Positions 16,945-24,138 of a stretch of DNA of 35,472 nucleotides are shown piece by piece. The DNA comes from an uncultured Acidimicrobiales bacterium (lineage in GTDB: Bacteria; Actinomycetota; Acidimicrobiia; Acidimicrobiales; SHLQ01). The stretch covers positions 1-35,472 of the forward strand of contig CALLQB010000110.1 in the NCBI GenBank assembly GCA_938015295.1, given 5' to 3'. Each line of letters opens with the position of its first letter. The first letter of the stretch is position 1. A program made the position numbers and the translations under genes. The notes under the pieces were generated by a model, which saw nothing but the letters and a program-made list of their open reading frames with translations, was not told the origin of the DNA and searched no databases.

Positions 16945-17675
16945 AGCGATCCCCCGCGGTCGGCCTCCGCGAACCAGCGAGCGGGTCGTCGGGCTGATTG
17001 TGGGAGTCGACGTTGCAGCAACCCAGCGTCGACAGCTCTGGCGATTGGGGCGGCGTACGGAACCGTGCACACCACCGGCAGCCCCAAGGCCGCTTCAACA
17101 TCGCTGGAGCGCAACGCCCGCTCGGGCTGATCGACAACAACGACACCGGTGGCTTGCACCAGTCCCTCGGCAACATAGTGCTGGGCCCGCCGCAACGCGA
17201 GGTAACACGGTGTCGTCACCAGCAACGACACATCGGCGAAGGCAAACACCTCACGGACAAACGACTCCCGAAGATCGCCGGTTGACGCCAGATCGACCCT
17301 GCCGAGATCGATGATCGTCGGCCGGTCGGCGTGCCGCAGCAGACGCAAGCCGAGACGAAGACGCTCGATAGACGCGGTTGAAGACGCAAGATCGCCAACC
17401 GCCAAATAACTGAGCCGGCGGGACGTGACCGCCTCGACCCGACGTAACGAGTCGAACGCGACATCGACTGGCGAGTTCAACCAATCAGCAAACGAACCAC
17501 CATCGGGCACCCCTTCGCCGAGGATCGCGGGAAGGTCGCCGCCGGAGTCGAGCAACAAACACGACCCAGCTCCTGGGTCGCGACTGGCGGCCGATTCGGC
17601 GAGTCCAACAGCGAAGATGGCGGCGGTGACGCTGACACCCACGCCACCCTTGGTAGACCACAGCACGGTAAGCAT
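16941..17675 (-). CDS. TadZ/CpaE-like MinD-superfamily protein with altered P-loop
   Basis: 244 residues from ATG 17675 with GAAGGAAG upstream. It is the first gene of the Tad operon. The N-terminus, VLWSTKGGVGVSVTAA, aligns with the deviant Walker A of ParA/MinD (KGGxGKT/S), but the second lysine is Val14; the signature Lys9 is kept. A second hydrophobic strand with a single Asp (LLLDSGGDLP) is near residue 43. TadZ proteins place the pilus machine at a cell site. Loss of the P-loop lysine suggests weak or no ATP hydrolysis, as in some TadZ proteins. There is no N-terminal receiver domain. Confidence 0.8.
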   Translation of the reverse strand: MLTVLWSTKGGVGVSVTAAIFAVGLAESAASRDPGAGSCLLLDSGGDLPAILGEGVPDGGSFADWLNSPVDVAFDSLRRVEAVTSRRLSYLAVGDLASSTASIERLRLGLRLLRHADRPTIIDLGRVDLASTGDLRESFVREVFAFADVSLLVTTPCYLALRRAQHYVAEGLVQATGVVVVDQPERALRSSDVEAALGLPVVCTVPYAAPIARAVDAGLLQRRLPQSARRPARWFAEADRGGSL

Positions 17676-17928
17676 GGCAACACAACTTCCTTCGCGCAGT
17701 CACTGCTGCGCTACGAGGCGATTGAGGCTCAGGGGAGCGAGGCAAAGAGCAACAAGCCGTTCACATCCGGGCTATCCCGGAGAAGGCTTTGGACGGCGGC
17801 CAGCCGTCAACACCGCCCAACTTAGAGCGCCGGAGTGACAGTCCGCAATCGGGCCGGCCAACAACCGGTTCGGCGGTCGTGGTGTCGCGCGGCAGATCGC
17901 GGGCTCTGGAGGCGTATCCTTGGCAACG
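17676..17928. other. Divergent intergenic region, Tad operon / HAD phosphatase
   Basis: 253 bp without a convincing gene. A perfect inverted repeat TCCGGG, CTAT, CCCGGA lies at 17766-17781 and may be an operator or a small hairpin. TATCCT at 17915-17920 is the likely -10 of the phosphatase gene. The Tad operon promoter was not identified with confidence. Confidence 0.4.
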
Positions 17929-18702
17929 ATGCAAGCTGCGTTCTTCGACCTCGACAAAACCGTCATCGCTAAAGCGTCGTTGGTCGCGTTCGGACCCTCT
18001 CTGCACCGTGCCGGGTATTTGTCGAAGTACCTGGTTGTGCGAGCACTGTGGGCGCAGTTCTTCTTCCGACGGTTCGGTGCTGATGCCGAGAAACTACGAA
18101 AGTTCCGCGAGACAGCGCTACGGGTCGCCACGGGTTGGGAGAAAGACGAAATACAGCGACTCGTCCGCGCCACGCTCGAGGAGGTCATCGAGCCAATCGT
18201 GTACCAGGAGGCGCTCGAACTCATTGGCGAGCACCGGGCAAAGGGACATCGCATCTATTTGGTGTCGGCCTCGCCGTCAGAGATTGTCGAGCCTCTCGGC
18301 GAGTACCTCGGCATCGACGAAGTCATTGCAACGAAAGCCGAACTCGACGAAGCCGGCCGATACACCGGTGGTGTCGAGTTCAATTCGTTCGGCAAGAACA
18401 AGGTGACAGCCATTACCGCATCGGCCGAACGGCACGGCATCGATCTCGCAGAATCGTGGGCGTATAGCGACAGCGCAACCGATGTGCCCATGCTCTCTGC
18501 GGTAGGAAACCCGGTCGTGGTCAACCCCGATCGCGAACTTCGCCGGGTCGCCGAAGCCCGGGGTTGGCCCATTCGAATTTTCACCGAGCTCACACCGCTG
18601 CCTCGCGAGCTCAGCTCGGCGCGCAAAAAGGCGATCGGCGGCGTTGTAGGCGGCGCTGCGTTAGCCGCCGCCGCAGGAATCGTCTGGCGCGGCGGGCGCT
18701 AG
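17929..18702 (+). CDS. HAD-IB family phosphatase (SerB-like)
   Basis: 257 residues from ATG 17929; a TTG nine bases upstream is less likely because the TATCCT box ends 8 nt before the ATG. HAD motifs: DLDKT (D7, D9, T11), VSASPSE (motif II), a Lys in the FGKNKV region (motif III) and YSDSATDVPML (motif IV). The helical cap follows motif I, as in phosphoserine-phosphatase-like HAD-IB enzymes. The substrate is a phosphomonoester of unknown identity. The C-terminus ends in a hydrophobic Gly/Ala-rich stretch (residues about 235-252) and a basic tail, possibly a membrane anchor. Confidence 0.88.
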   Translation: MQAAFFDLDKTVIAKASLVAFGPSLHRAGYLSKYLVVRALWAQFFFRRFGADAEKLRKFRETALRVATGWEKDEIQRLVRATLEEVIEPIVYQEALELIGEHRAKGHRIYLVSASPSEIVEPLGEYLGIDEVIATKAELDEAGRYTGGVEFNSFGKNKVTAITASAERHGIDLAESWAYSDSATDVPMLSAVGNPVVVNPDRELRRVAEARGWPIRIFTELTPLPRELSSARKKAIGGVVGGAALAAAAGIVWRGGR

Positions 18703-18754
18703 ATCGACCCGGGCCTTGGCCAGACAACATGCGTCCGACGACTTCTCAGTGGTT

Positions 18755-18771
18755 TGCGAACCGGGTTCGCA
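18755..18771. promoter_or_regulatory. 17-bp palindrome, candidate operator for the downstream TetR gene
   Basis: TGCGAACC, centre G, GGTTCGCA: perfect 8-bp arms, 72 bp before the tetR start. There is no T-run, so it is not a terminator. It contains CGAAC and GTTCG but with a 3-bp spacer instead of the 4 bp of actinobacterial LexA boxes. Confidence 0.5.
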
Positions 18772-18842
18772 CTTGCGCCGTTAGTAACTACCGGTCGAAG
18801 AATCCCTGATAAGACGTGGGGTCACTGACCGATGAGGACCGG

Positions 18843-19373
18843 ATGCCCGAAAGAGCGCGGCAATTGATACTCGATGCTGCTCGAGACCAAGTCGTTGACT
18901 TTGGCCTTGAGTCGTTGTCGGTGCGGTCCGTCGCACGCCGAGCTCACTACTCGCCAGCGGGCCTCTATCGTCATTTCGAATCGATCGAAGCACTTCGCCA
19001 TGCACTGCGCGAACAGGTGAGTAAGGAGCTCGGCGAATACGTCGCCCAAGACCTTCGATCGGCCGATGTACCAGATGCGCCAGCGACCGGACGTTCTGTC
19101 GCCACGTGGGTCGATGACAATCGCGAGATCGCCGAGTTGGTTCTTTCCGACGATGCGGTCATGTCGACCATCGTCGAAGTCGAAGAGCTTTGGACGACGT
19201 TGACCCTCAAAGACCTGCCGCTCGAACAGCGCCAATCGGTCGCAACATTGTCCTGGGACATCCACCGTTCGATTCTTCGGATGCGCCAGACCCATCCCGG
19301 CGTCGACCACGAAGCGTTGTACGTAGCAGCAACGGAGTTCGTCGCCCAGGCAGCGAGAGACGGTCTTTTCTAA
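18843..19373 (+). CDS. TetR-family transcriptional regulator
   Basis: 176 residues from ATG 18843, chosen because GAGGA lies 5 nt upstream; a GTG at 18816 in the same frame is the alternative. The N-terminal helix-turn-helix is clear (AARDQVVDFGLESLSVRSVARRAHYSPAGLYRHFESIEAL, residues about 10-50). The C-terminal domain is diverged and gives no ligand clue. A 17-bp palindrome upstream suggests autoregulation. It precedes the secreted glycosidase-like gene by 80 bp on the same strand, so it may control it. Confidence 0.87.
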   Translation: MPERARQLILDAARDQVVDFGLESLSVRSVARRAHYSPAGLYRHFESIEALRHALREQVSKELGEYVAQDLRSADVPDAPATGRSVATWVDDNREIAELVLSDDAVMSTIVEVEELWTTLTLKDLPLEQRQSVATLSWDIHRSILRMRQTHPGVDHEALYVAATEFVAQAARDGLF

Positions 19374-19453
19374 CGATGCCGAGAACATCGAAAGCCAACC
19401 ACGCTCCGTAGGCGACTAGACACCGAACGGTGCGGGCGGCCTATCGTCATGAC

Positions 19454-21094
19454 GTGACCATTTTCAGCCGCCTTCGATGGGTGCCCGTGATTCTCGGCTT
19501 CCTTCTTGCCATCACGGCTCTTGCCGGAATTCCGCGCGCCGGCGCGCAGGAGCCGTACCCCGTATGGGACACCGCGTGGGAGCTCCCCAATCGCGCCACA
19601 CTCGCCGAAGCCGATACGTACATGGCCTACATCTCGAGCCGCGGGTACGACGGCATCTGGATGTCGTATCTGAATCAAGATGGCATCACGGGCATCAACG
19701 CCAACGGACATCAAGCAGCGCGACTCGACGGTGACAACATTGCGCTTACCGCCGAGCACGCTGCACACGTTCGAGCCATCCTTGACATCGCATCTGGTTA
19801 CGGTCTCGACATCGTCATGGTGGCGGCTTGGGGTTCGGCGTACCTCAACACGATTATCGACCAAGACGGCTCTTGCGAACTCAACACCGGGCCACTGCAT
19901 CGCGAAAACTCCAGGTATCTCGGCGAACAGCTGGGTGCCGCGATCGGCGATCATCCCGCACTATCTGCCTGGATGCTCGGCGGCGACAACTGGTGCGACC
20001 GCAACTCTGACTCCGAAGACGCACGCGTCTGGAGCAACATGAAAGCCGGAATTCGGTCGACGGGATCGAATCAGACCATCGGCTATCACACCGGCGGGTG
20101 GCGCCAGGCCGTGCTCAAGTTCATCGATGAACCGTGGATCGAGACCTTTGCCGTGCAGACCTCGCACTGTCGACCGGCTGCTGAAGCGGCCGAGATCATC
20201 GGCCTAGCGATGGAGCGCACAGACAAACCTGTCGTTGCTGCCGAGATGCGTTACGAGGCCATCGAACCCCCTTGGTGCGACGACCCAGAGACCGATGCCG
20301 GGCCAGGACGTCCGGTTTCTGCGGCTGATGTTTTGTCCGACGCCAAGGCAGCATTTGCTCTGGGCACCGACGGATATGTTTTTGGCCACAACGAACGTTG
20401 GCTTTGGGGCGGCGGCGATCACGGCAGCACCGGCAAAGGCTTCCCGAGCGTGCAGGAATCATTCTTTGCGCCCGGCGAGCAGGCAGTGCTTGATTTCTTT
20501 GGTCGGGGTGCCTTGCCCGACGTGTTCTGTAACGCTCAACGGGCCACCATTATCGGCAATGCCGCGGCCAATACACTGCTCGGCACACCTGGCGACGATG
20601 TCATTGTTGCTCTCGGCGGCAACGATGTCGTGCACGCACTCGGCGGCAACGACATCGTGTGTGGCGGCGACGGCGCCGACCTGCTCGACGGCGGCAAAGG
20701 TGGCGACATCTTGCTGGGCGAAGCCGGTAACGACAAGCTTCTCGGCTCGCAAGGCAGCGACCGACTCTTGCGCGGCGGCGATGGCAACGACGTAATTGTT
20801 GGCGGCGGAGGCAACGACACCATCTACGGCGACGCCGGCAAAGACAAGATCAAGGGTTCGGGCGGCAACGACGTGCTCTGGGGCGGCGCAGACAACGACA
20901 ACATCAAAGGCAACGGCGGCAACGACACCATCTACGGCGACGACGGAAACGACCGACTCGATGGCAACGGCGGCGCCGACCGAGTCAACGGCGGAGCAGG
21001 TAACGACAAAGTTATCGGCGGCCGTGGAACCGACACCTGTGAAGGCGGCAGTGGCCGCGACAAGGTTCACCGATCCTGCGAAAGCGGCCGCTAG
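19454..21094 (+). CDS. Secreted TIM-barrel protein (apiosidase/DUF4038-like) with C-terminal RTX repeats
   Basis: 546 residues from GTG 19454; GTG 19430 would add eight residues before the signal peptide. Residues 1 to about 32 are a Sec signal (RLRWVPVILGFLLAITALAG, then AGAQ). Residues about 35-360 resemble the GH140/DUF4038 barrel: a GYDGIWMSYL strand, LDIVMVAAWGSAY, a RYLGEQLG helix, and SAWMLGGDNW matching the family's W-x-LGGD-x-N active-site strand. A candidate acid Glu is in VVAAEMRYE. From residue about 373 there are about 17 glycine/Asp nonapeptides of hemolysin type (GGNDTIYGD and similar), which bind Ca2+. The activity, probably on a plant or algal polysaccharide side chain, is inferred. 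Confidence 0.78.
   Translation: MTIFSRLRWVPVILGFLLAITALAGIPRAGAQEPYPVWDTAWELPNRATLAEADTYMAYISSRGYDGIWMSYLNQDGITGINANGHQAARLDGDNIALTAEHAAHVRAILDIASGYGLDIVMVAAWGSAYLNTIIDQDGSCELNTGPLHRENSRYLGEQLGAAIGDHPALSAWMLGGDNWCDRNSDSEDARVWSNMKAGIRSTGSNQTIGYHTGGWRQAVLKFIDEPWIETFAVQTSHCRPAAEAAEIIGLAMERTDKPVVAAEMRYEAIEPPWCDDPETDAGPGRPVSAADVLSDAKAAFALGTDGYVFGHNERWLWGGGDHGSTGKGFPSVQESFFAPGEQAVLDFFGRGALPDVFCNAQRATIIGNAAANTLLGTPGDDVIVALGGNDVVHALGGNDIVCGGDGADLLDGGKGGDILLGEAGNDKLLGSQGSDRLLRGGDGNDVIVGGGGNDTIYGDAGKDKIKGSGGNDVLWGGADNDNIKGNGGNDTIYGDDGNDRLDGNGGADRVNGGAGNDKVIGGRGTDTCEGGSGRDKVHRSCESGR
20572..21060 (+). repeat. RTX (hemolysin-type) Ca2+-binding nonapeptide repeats
   Basis: About 17 consecutive 27-bp units encoding GGxGxDxxx-type nonapeptides, with GGNDTIYGD occurring twice almost identically. 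Two units carry Cys (GGNDIVCGG and RGTDTCEGG), which could form a disulfide. Ca2+ binding is established for the family. Confidence 0.85.
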
Positions 21095-21152
21095 TAGCGG
21101 CACAAAACCGTCTGCGGCAGAACGTCTGTCGAAAGTTCGACAGAACGCGCAT

Positions 21153-21761
21153 CTATTCGACGCGATCGAAGTCGGCCAGGATTGGGGCGAGTCGCTCGAT
21201 CTCATCCCGGTAGATCTGTCCTTCTCGGTGCGCCTTGTAGATACTGCCGCCGACCGTGACTGCAAAGATGGCGGCAAACACGATGCCTGACGACCCGGCG
21301 TGCTCGATTCCGAAGCCGTATAACGCCAAGCCCATGCCAGCGATCGCCGGGAGAAAGTACCAAACAGGTGTGGTCTGGTAGAGACGAGCGCGATGGTGAA
21401 GCTGGTTTAACCGGCGCTGCATTTGGTCGCGCACCGAACTGCCCCACGCTCGATCGCCACGATGGTGCCGGATCGAGTGCGTCACCAAGTACAGGCCGAC
21501 GAAGAGGAATAGCACAGCCGCGGCGAACATGGCCGCTGGCCGCTCGGCGGTTGGGGCCACAACACCAAACACAACAGCCGCGGCAAGCGCCGGGGCCACC
21601 TCGCGAATGTTCAACCAGATCAAACGACGTTGATCATCGCGGTGCGCCTCGGCAATCGACCGTCCGAGTCCGACATTGTTTCCGGGCATTGCAAGGCTGC
21701 CTTTCTGTTGTGTCCACGCCGCTGCCAGCGGATCGTTGGGGTTTGGTTGTTGAGTATTCAT
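21153..21761 (-). CDS. Four-TM membrane protein co-transcribed with an ECF sigma factor, candidate regulator
   Basis: 202 residues from ATG 21761, overlapping the sigma-factor stop by 4 bp (ATGA). The soluble N-terminus (1-50) has a basic stretch, HRDDQRRLIW. Two pairs of membrane helices follow (about 57-75 and 80-98; 135-152 and 158-175), with a basic cytoplasmic loop between (QMQRRLNQLHHRARL) and an acidic C-terminal tail. There is no zinc-finger anti-sigma motif. Translational coupling to the sigma gene suggests an anti-sigma or sensor role, but I do not recognise the family. Confidence 0.75.
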   Translation of the reverse strand: MNTQQPNPNDPLAAAWTQQKGSLAMPGNNVGLGRSIAEAHRDDQRRLIWLNIREVAPALAAAVVFGVVAPTAERPAAMFAAAVLFLFVGLYLVTHSIRHHRGDRAWGSSVRDQMQRRLNQLHHRARLYQTTPVWYFLPAIAGMGLALYGFGIEHAGSSGIVFAAIFAVTVGGSIYKAHREGQIYRDEIERLAPILADFDRVE

Positions 21762-22249
21762 TGTGCGTCCTCAAGAAGTTGGGTTAGTCGCGTTCGTGCT
21801 CGGGTCAGGCGCGCTCCCACGTTTGTCTCGGTCAAACCGGTGATGTTTGAGGTCTCGGCGTAACTGAAGCCGTCAAGCGACAGCATGATCAGCGAGCGGT
21901 CGATGGGAGCAAGGGATCGGATCGCTTCATAGATTCGGTCGACCAACAACCCGTCGGCCGCGACGTCTCGGGTGGCCGACCTCACGGCCGCGAGATCGAC
22001 CTGCTCATCGCCGGTCGCTCGCTGCCAGGAGATGGCTTGGTTCAACGCGATGCGCCAAATCCAAGTCGATGGTTTTGCGTCGCCCCGAAAGGAAGAGATC
22101 GACCGCCATATGGCCAGCATTATGTCCTGCGTGAGGTCCTCGGAATCGGCGGCGCGAGTCGTAAAGCTGCGAACGATCTTGACGATGATTCCCTGGTGAT
22201 TCGCCATCCACTCGTCAAAGACCTGCTGTTGGAGAGTCACGGTGTTCAT
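21758..22249 (-). CDS. ECF-type RNA polymerase sigma factor
   Basis: 163 residues from ATG 22249. Sigma region 2 (residues about 10-75) contains the D-x-E-DLTQDIMLAIWRSISSF helix and the -10-recognition segment. Region 4 (about 110-160) contains LAPIDRSLIMLSLDGFSYAETSNITGLTETNVGARLTRAR in register with sigma-70 region 4.2. It should direct transcription of a small regulon in response to a signal handled by the downstream membrane protein. The start overlaps the stop of a possible 46-codon leader ORF. Confidence 0.9.
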   Translation of the reverse strand: MNTVTLQQQVFDEWMANHQGIIVKIVRSFTTRAADSEDLTQDIMLAIWRSISSFRGDAKPSTWIWRIALNQAISWQRATGDEQVDLAAVRSATRDVAADGLLVDRIYEAIRSLAPIDRSLIMLSLDGFSYAETSNITGLTETNVGARLTRARTRLTQLLEDAQ

Positions 22250-22386
22250 TCGGCGGATTCGGCACAACTAGGTGCCCCGCCAACGGTTGTGATCGCACTT
22301 GCCGCCGCAATCAGCAACGAGGACAGACGAGCGGCGAGATTCCTATGCGCTTGCTTGCACTGATCGGATGTGGCCAGAAAGGTCAA
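22246..22386 (-). CDS. Possible 46-aa leader ORF coupled to the ECF sigma gene
   Basis: A short frame from TTG 22386 (GGAG nine bases upstream) to TGA 22246-22248, whose last base region overlaps the sigma ATG as ATGA. The product would be 46 residues with a mildly hydrophobic centre (LSSLLIAAASAITT). The frame is open further upstream, so a longer form is possible. The stop/start overlap is the main support; codon content is not decisive. It could also be non-coding leader. Confidence 0.3.
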   Translation of the reverse strand: MTFLATSDQCKQAHRNLAARLSSLLIAAASAITTVGGAPSCAESAE

Positions 22387-22615
22387 AACGAATGTCTCCT
22401 CTAACTCGTCGTACCTAATCAGACGCAGCCGGCAGCCCTTCCTTACACCGAAGACGAAGAGTTCTTCGCGGGAGGGGACCAGCCCGCGGGACCTAGCAGA
22501 AATCCGCTGCGCTCTTCGACGGTGTCAGGATCCCGCAGTCTTGTCGAGAACCGCACGACCTCAGCAAGCTTCGGCTTCTTCGGCCTTGCCAGCGATCGAA
22601 CTTCGAGAACATCCC
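22387..22615. other. Intergenic region between the ECF operon and tRNA-Sec
   Basis: 229 bp with no gene I can support. Both strands carry open frames that run into the tRNA and are artefacts. The inverted repeat GAAGAGTTCTTC sits near 22453-22464. It probably holds the promoter of the ECF operon and the 3' trailer of tRNA-Sec. Confidence 0.4.
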
Positions 22616-22711
22616 TGGCGGAGGTGGACGGGAATCGAACCCGCCTGCGATGGATCACACCGCACACCCGCTTTGAAGGCGGGGGAGCCCACCAGGTACT
22701 CATACACCTCC
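22616..22711 (-). tRNA. selC: tRNA-Sec (anticodon TCA)
   Basis: 96 nt with encoded GCCA end. On the minus strand it starts GGAGGTGT and ends CCACCTCC-GCCA, giving a long acceptor stem. The anticodon arm is CCCGC, CTTCAAA, GCGGG with TCA at the centre, reading UGA. The extra arm is long (stem TGCG...CGCA), and the T loop is TTCGATT in a CGGG/CCCG stem. This combination (TCA anticodon, long variable arm, about 95 nt) is diagnostic of selenocysteine tRNA. The eighth acceptor pair looks mismatched (T with C). The gene lies downstream of the sigma factor and its terminators, so it has its own promoter. Confidence 0.95.
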
Positions 22712-22799
22712 CTGGGGAACCCTGATCGTACCCCGACTGCCCCCACTACCAGACTGTTGGAGGGCCGAAGATCCACACGTGTCGTCAGCAAAAATCGAA

Positions 22800-22832
22800 A
22801 CAGCCGCTCACCAGAAGCTGGTGAACGGCTGT
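22800..22832 (-). terminator. Second terminator hairpin downstream of the sigma factor
   Basis: 15-bp stem (ACAGCCG...CACCAG / CTGGTG...CGGCTGT) with a 3-nt loop. The single non-Watson-Crick position is a U-G wobble only in minus-strand RNA, and TTTCGATTTTTG follows on that strand. Both point to minus-strand termination, just ahead of tRNA-Sec. Confidence 0.7.
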
Positions 22833-22841
22833 GATGTCCAA

Positions 22842-22882
22842 AAAAGTAAGAACGCGGGGTCTGACCCCGCGTTCTTACTTTT
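22842..22882. terminator. Strong 19-bp terminator at the end of the sigma gene
   Basis: A perfect 19-bp inverted repeat with a 3-nt loop, GC-rich near the loop and A/T-rich at the base, starting 2 bp after the sigma stop codon. The A-run on one side and T-run on the other let it work in both directions. Confidence 0.9.
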
Positions 22883-22884
22883 AG

Positions 22885-23823
22885 TTAGACGGCGAGAAGG
22901 TCGCGGGCGCCGGTATCGCTGGACGGATGACGTAGCTTCGACATTGCTCGGGCTTCGATCTGACGAATGCGCTCACGAGTGAGGCTGAAATGTTCGCCGA
23001 CCTCTTCGAGGGTGCGGGGCTCGCCACGGTCGAGACCAAAGCGAAGCTTCAGAATCTCGCGTTCGCGCTCGTCGAGAGGAGCAAGCAGCCGAGCAATCTC
23101 TTCGGGAAGAAGAGCTGTGGCTGCGACCTCAAAGGGCGAGTCAGCCGAGCGGTCTTCGACGACGTCGCCGAGTTCAGCATCGCCGTCTTCACGCAGTGGC
23201 TCTGACAACGACAGGGGCTCGGCAGCGAAGCGCAGTGCCTCGGTTACCTTGTCCTCGGGCATTTCGACCTCGGCCGAAAGCTCGGAAAGCGTTGCCGGAC
23301 GGCCAAGCTTGAGCTCTAAACGAGAGCGAGCTTTCTGCAGTCGAGCAAGCGTGTCGCCAGCATGAACTGGCAGACGAATGGTACGACCGGTGTTGGCGAT
23401 ACCACGGGTGATCGCCTGACGGATCCACCAGGTGGCATACGTCGAGAACTTGAAACCTTTACGCCAGTCGAATTTCTCGACGGCGTGCATCAGGCCGAGG
23501 TTGCCCTCTTGAATGAGGTCGAGAAGTGGCAGACCAGAGGCCTGGTACTTCTTGGCGATCGATACGACGAGGCGAAGGTTCGACTGCACGAAGGTTCGTT
23601 CGGCTTCGTCGCCCTTTCGTTTCTGACGTTGCAGCTCGCGGCGCTTTTGCGCGCTGACGTCTGCTTCCGGGTCGTCGAGAAGAGCGCGGGCTTCTGCGCC
23701 GGCTTCAATCGCTTGGGCAAGACGAACTTCGTCGTCCTTGGTGAGCAGTGGGTACTGCCCGATATCGGTGAGATAAAGACGTACGAGGTCTTCCTCGTCC
23801 CGTTCAACTCGCTCCTTAGCCAA
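22885..23823 (-). CDS. RNA polymerase sigma-70 factor, primary/group 2 type
   Basis: 312 residues. Start is TTG 23823, preceded by AGAAGG at correct spacing; no ATG or GTG fits. Region 1.2 (DLVRLYLTDIGQYPLLT), region 2 (SNLRLVVSIAKKYQ, LDLIQEGNLGLMHAVEKFD, then FSTYATWWIRQAI for -10 binding), region 3 (RLPVH through about 235), and region 4.2 (LEEVGEHFSLTRERIRQIEARAMSKLRHP) are all intact. It lacks the long acidic 1.1 region, so it may be a SigB/HrdB-type second sigma factor rather than the housekeeping one. Monocistronic with a strong terminator. Confidence 0.93.
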   Translation of the reverse strand: MAKERVERDEEDLVRLYLTDIGQYPLLTKDDEVRLAQAIEAGAEARALLDDPEADVSAQKRRELQRQKRKGDEAERTFVQSNLRLVVSIAKKYQASGLPLLDLIQEGNLGLMHAVEKFDWRKGFKFSTYATWWIRQAITRGIANTGRTIRLPVHAGDTLARLQKARSRLELKLGRPATLSELSAEVEMPEDKVTEALRFAAEPLSLSEPLREDGDAELGDVVEDRSADSPFEVAATALLPEEIARLLAPLDEREREILKLRFGLDRGEPRTLEEVGEHFSLTRERIRQIEARAMSKLRHPSSDTGARDLLAV

Positions 23824-24138
23824 AGGACACCTTCTCGGTCGTGGGGCGGGTGTTCAACTAATCACCAGGGAGTCCCGGCTTCCTTAGTGACTAGCACGTA
23901 AACTCTACCGGTTAGGTAGTGCTAAGTGCCTGTCGAGAACACGTGTTTGTGTGGAAAATTGCTGTAGTTCGGTGTTGCCACTAGGTAGCAGCACCTCAGA
24001 ACGGTCTTGTTCGCTTCTGCAAACATTTGGTTCTGCTAACGATGGTGGAGGTTTCTCGCTAGACGGTCAAGGGCATTTCGGCCCCTTTCATTCAACTTGA
24101 CGTCAAATCTGCCGAAGAAGTCGCGAAATCGTCTCGCA
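23824..24138. other. Intergenic region upstream of the sigma factor
   Basis: 315 bp with no gene. It must carry the sigma promoter (minus strand) and the end of the nadE transcript. Two exact palindromes are present: AACACGTGTT at 23938-23947 and TTGACGTCAA at 24097-24106. A weak GGGC/GCCC hairpin near 24070-24088 could be the nadE terminator. None is assigned with confidence. Confidence 0.4.

Noticed and set aside
16124..17314. A 396-codon plus-strand frame opposite tadA and tadZ
   Set aside because: The composition is Ser/Arg/Thr-rich shadow; tadA on the other strand has all catalytic motifs.
18755..18771. A LexA/SOS box (CGAAC...GTTCG)
   Set aside because: The spacer is 3 bp instead of 4 and no SOS gene follows; a TetR operator is more likely.
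20572..21060. CRISPR-like regular repeats
   Set aside because: The 27-bp periodicity is protein-coding RTX nonapeptides without spacers.
22370..22834. Open frames on both strands across the tRNA-Sec region
   Set aside because: They encode translated tRNA (WTGIEPACDGSHRTPALKAG-type artefact) and terminator sequence, and have no family resemblance.
23938..23947. AACACGTGTT as a regulator site for the sigma gene
   Set aside because: A lone 10-bp palindrome is expected by chance at this scale and no matching regulator is identified.
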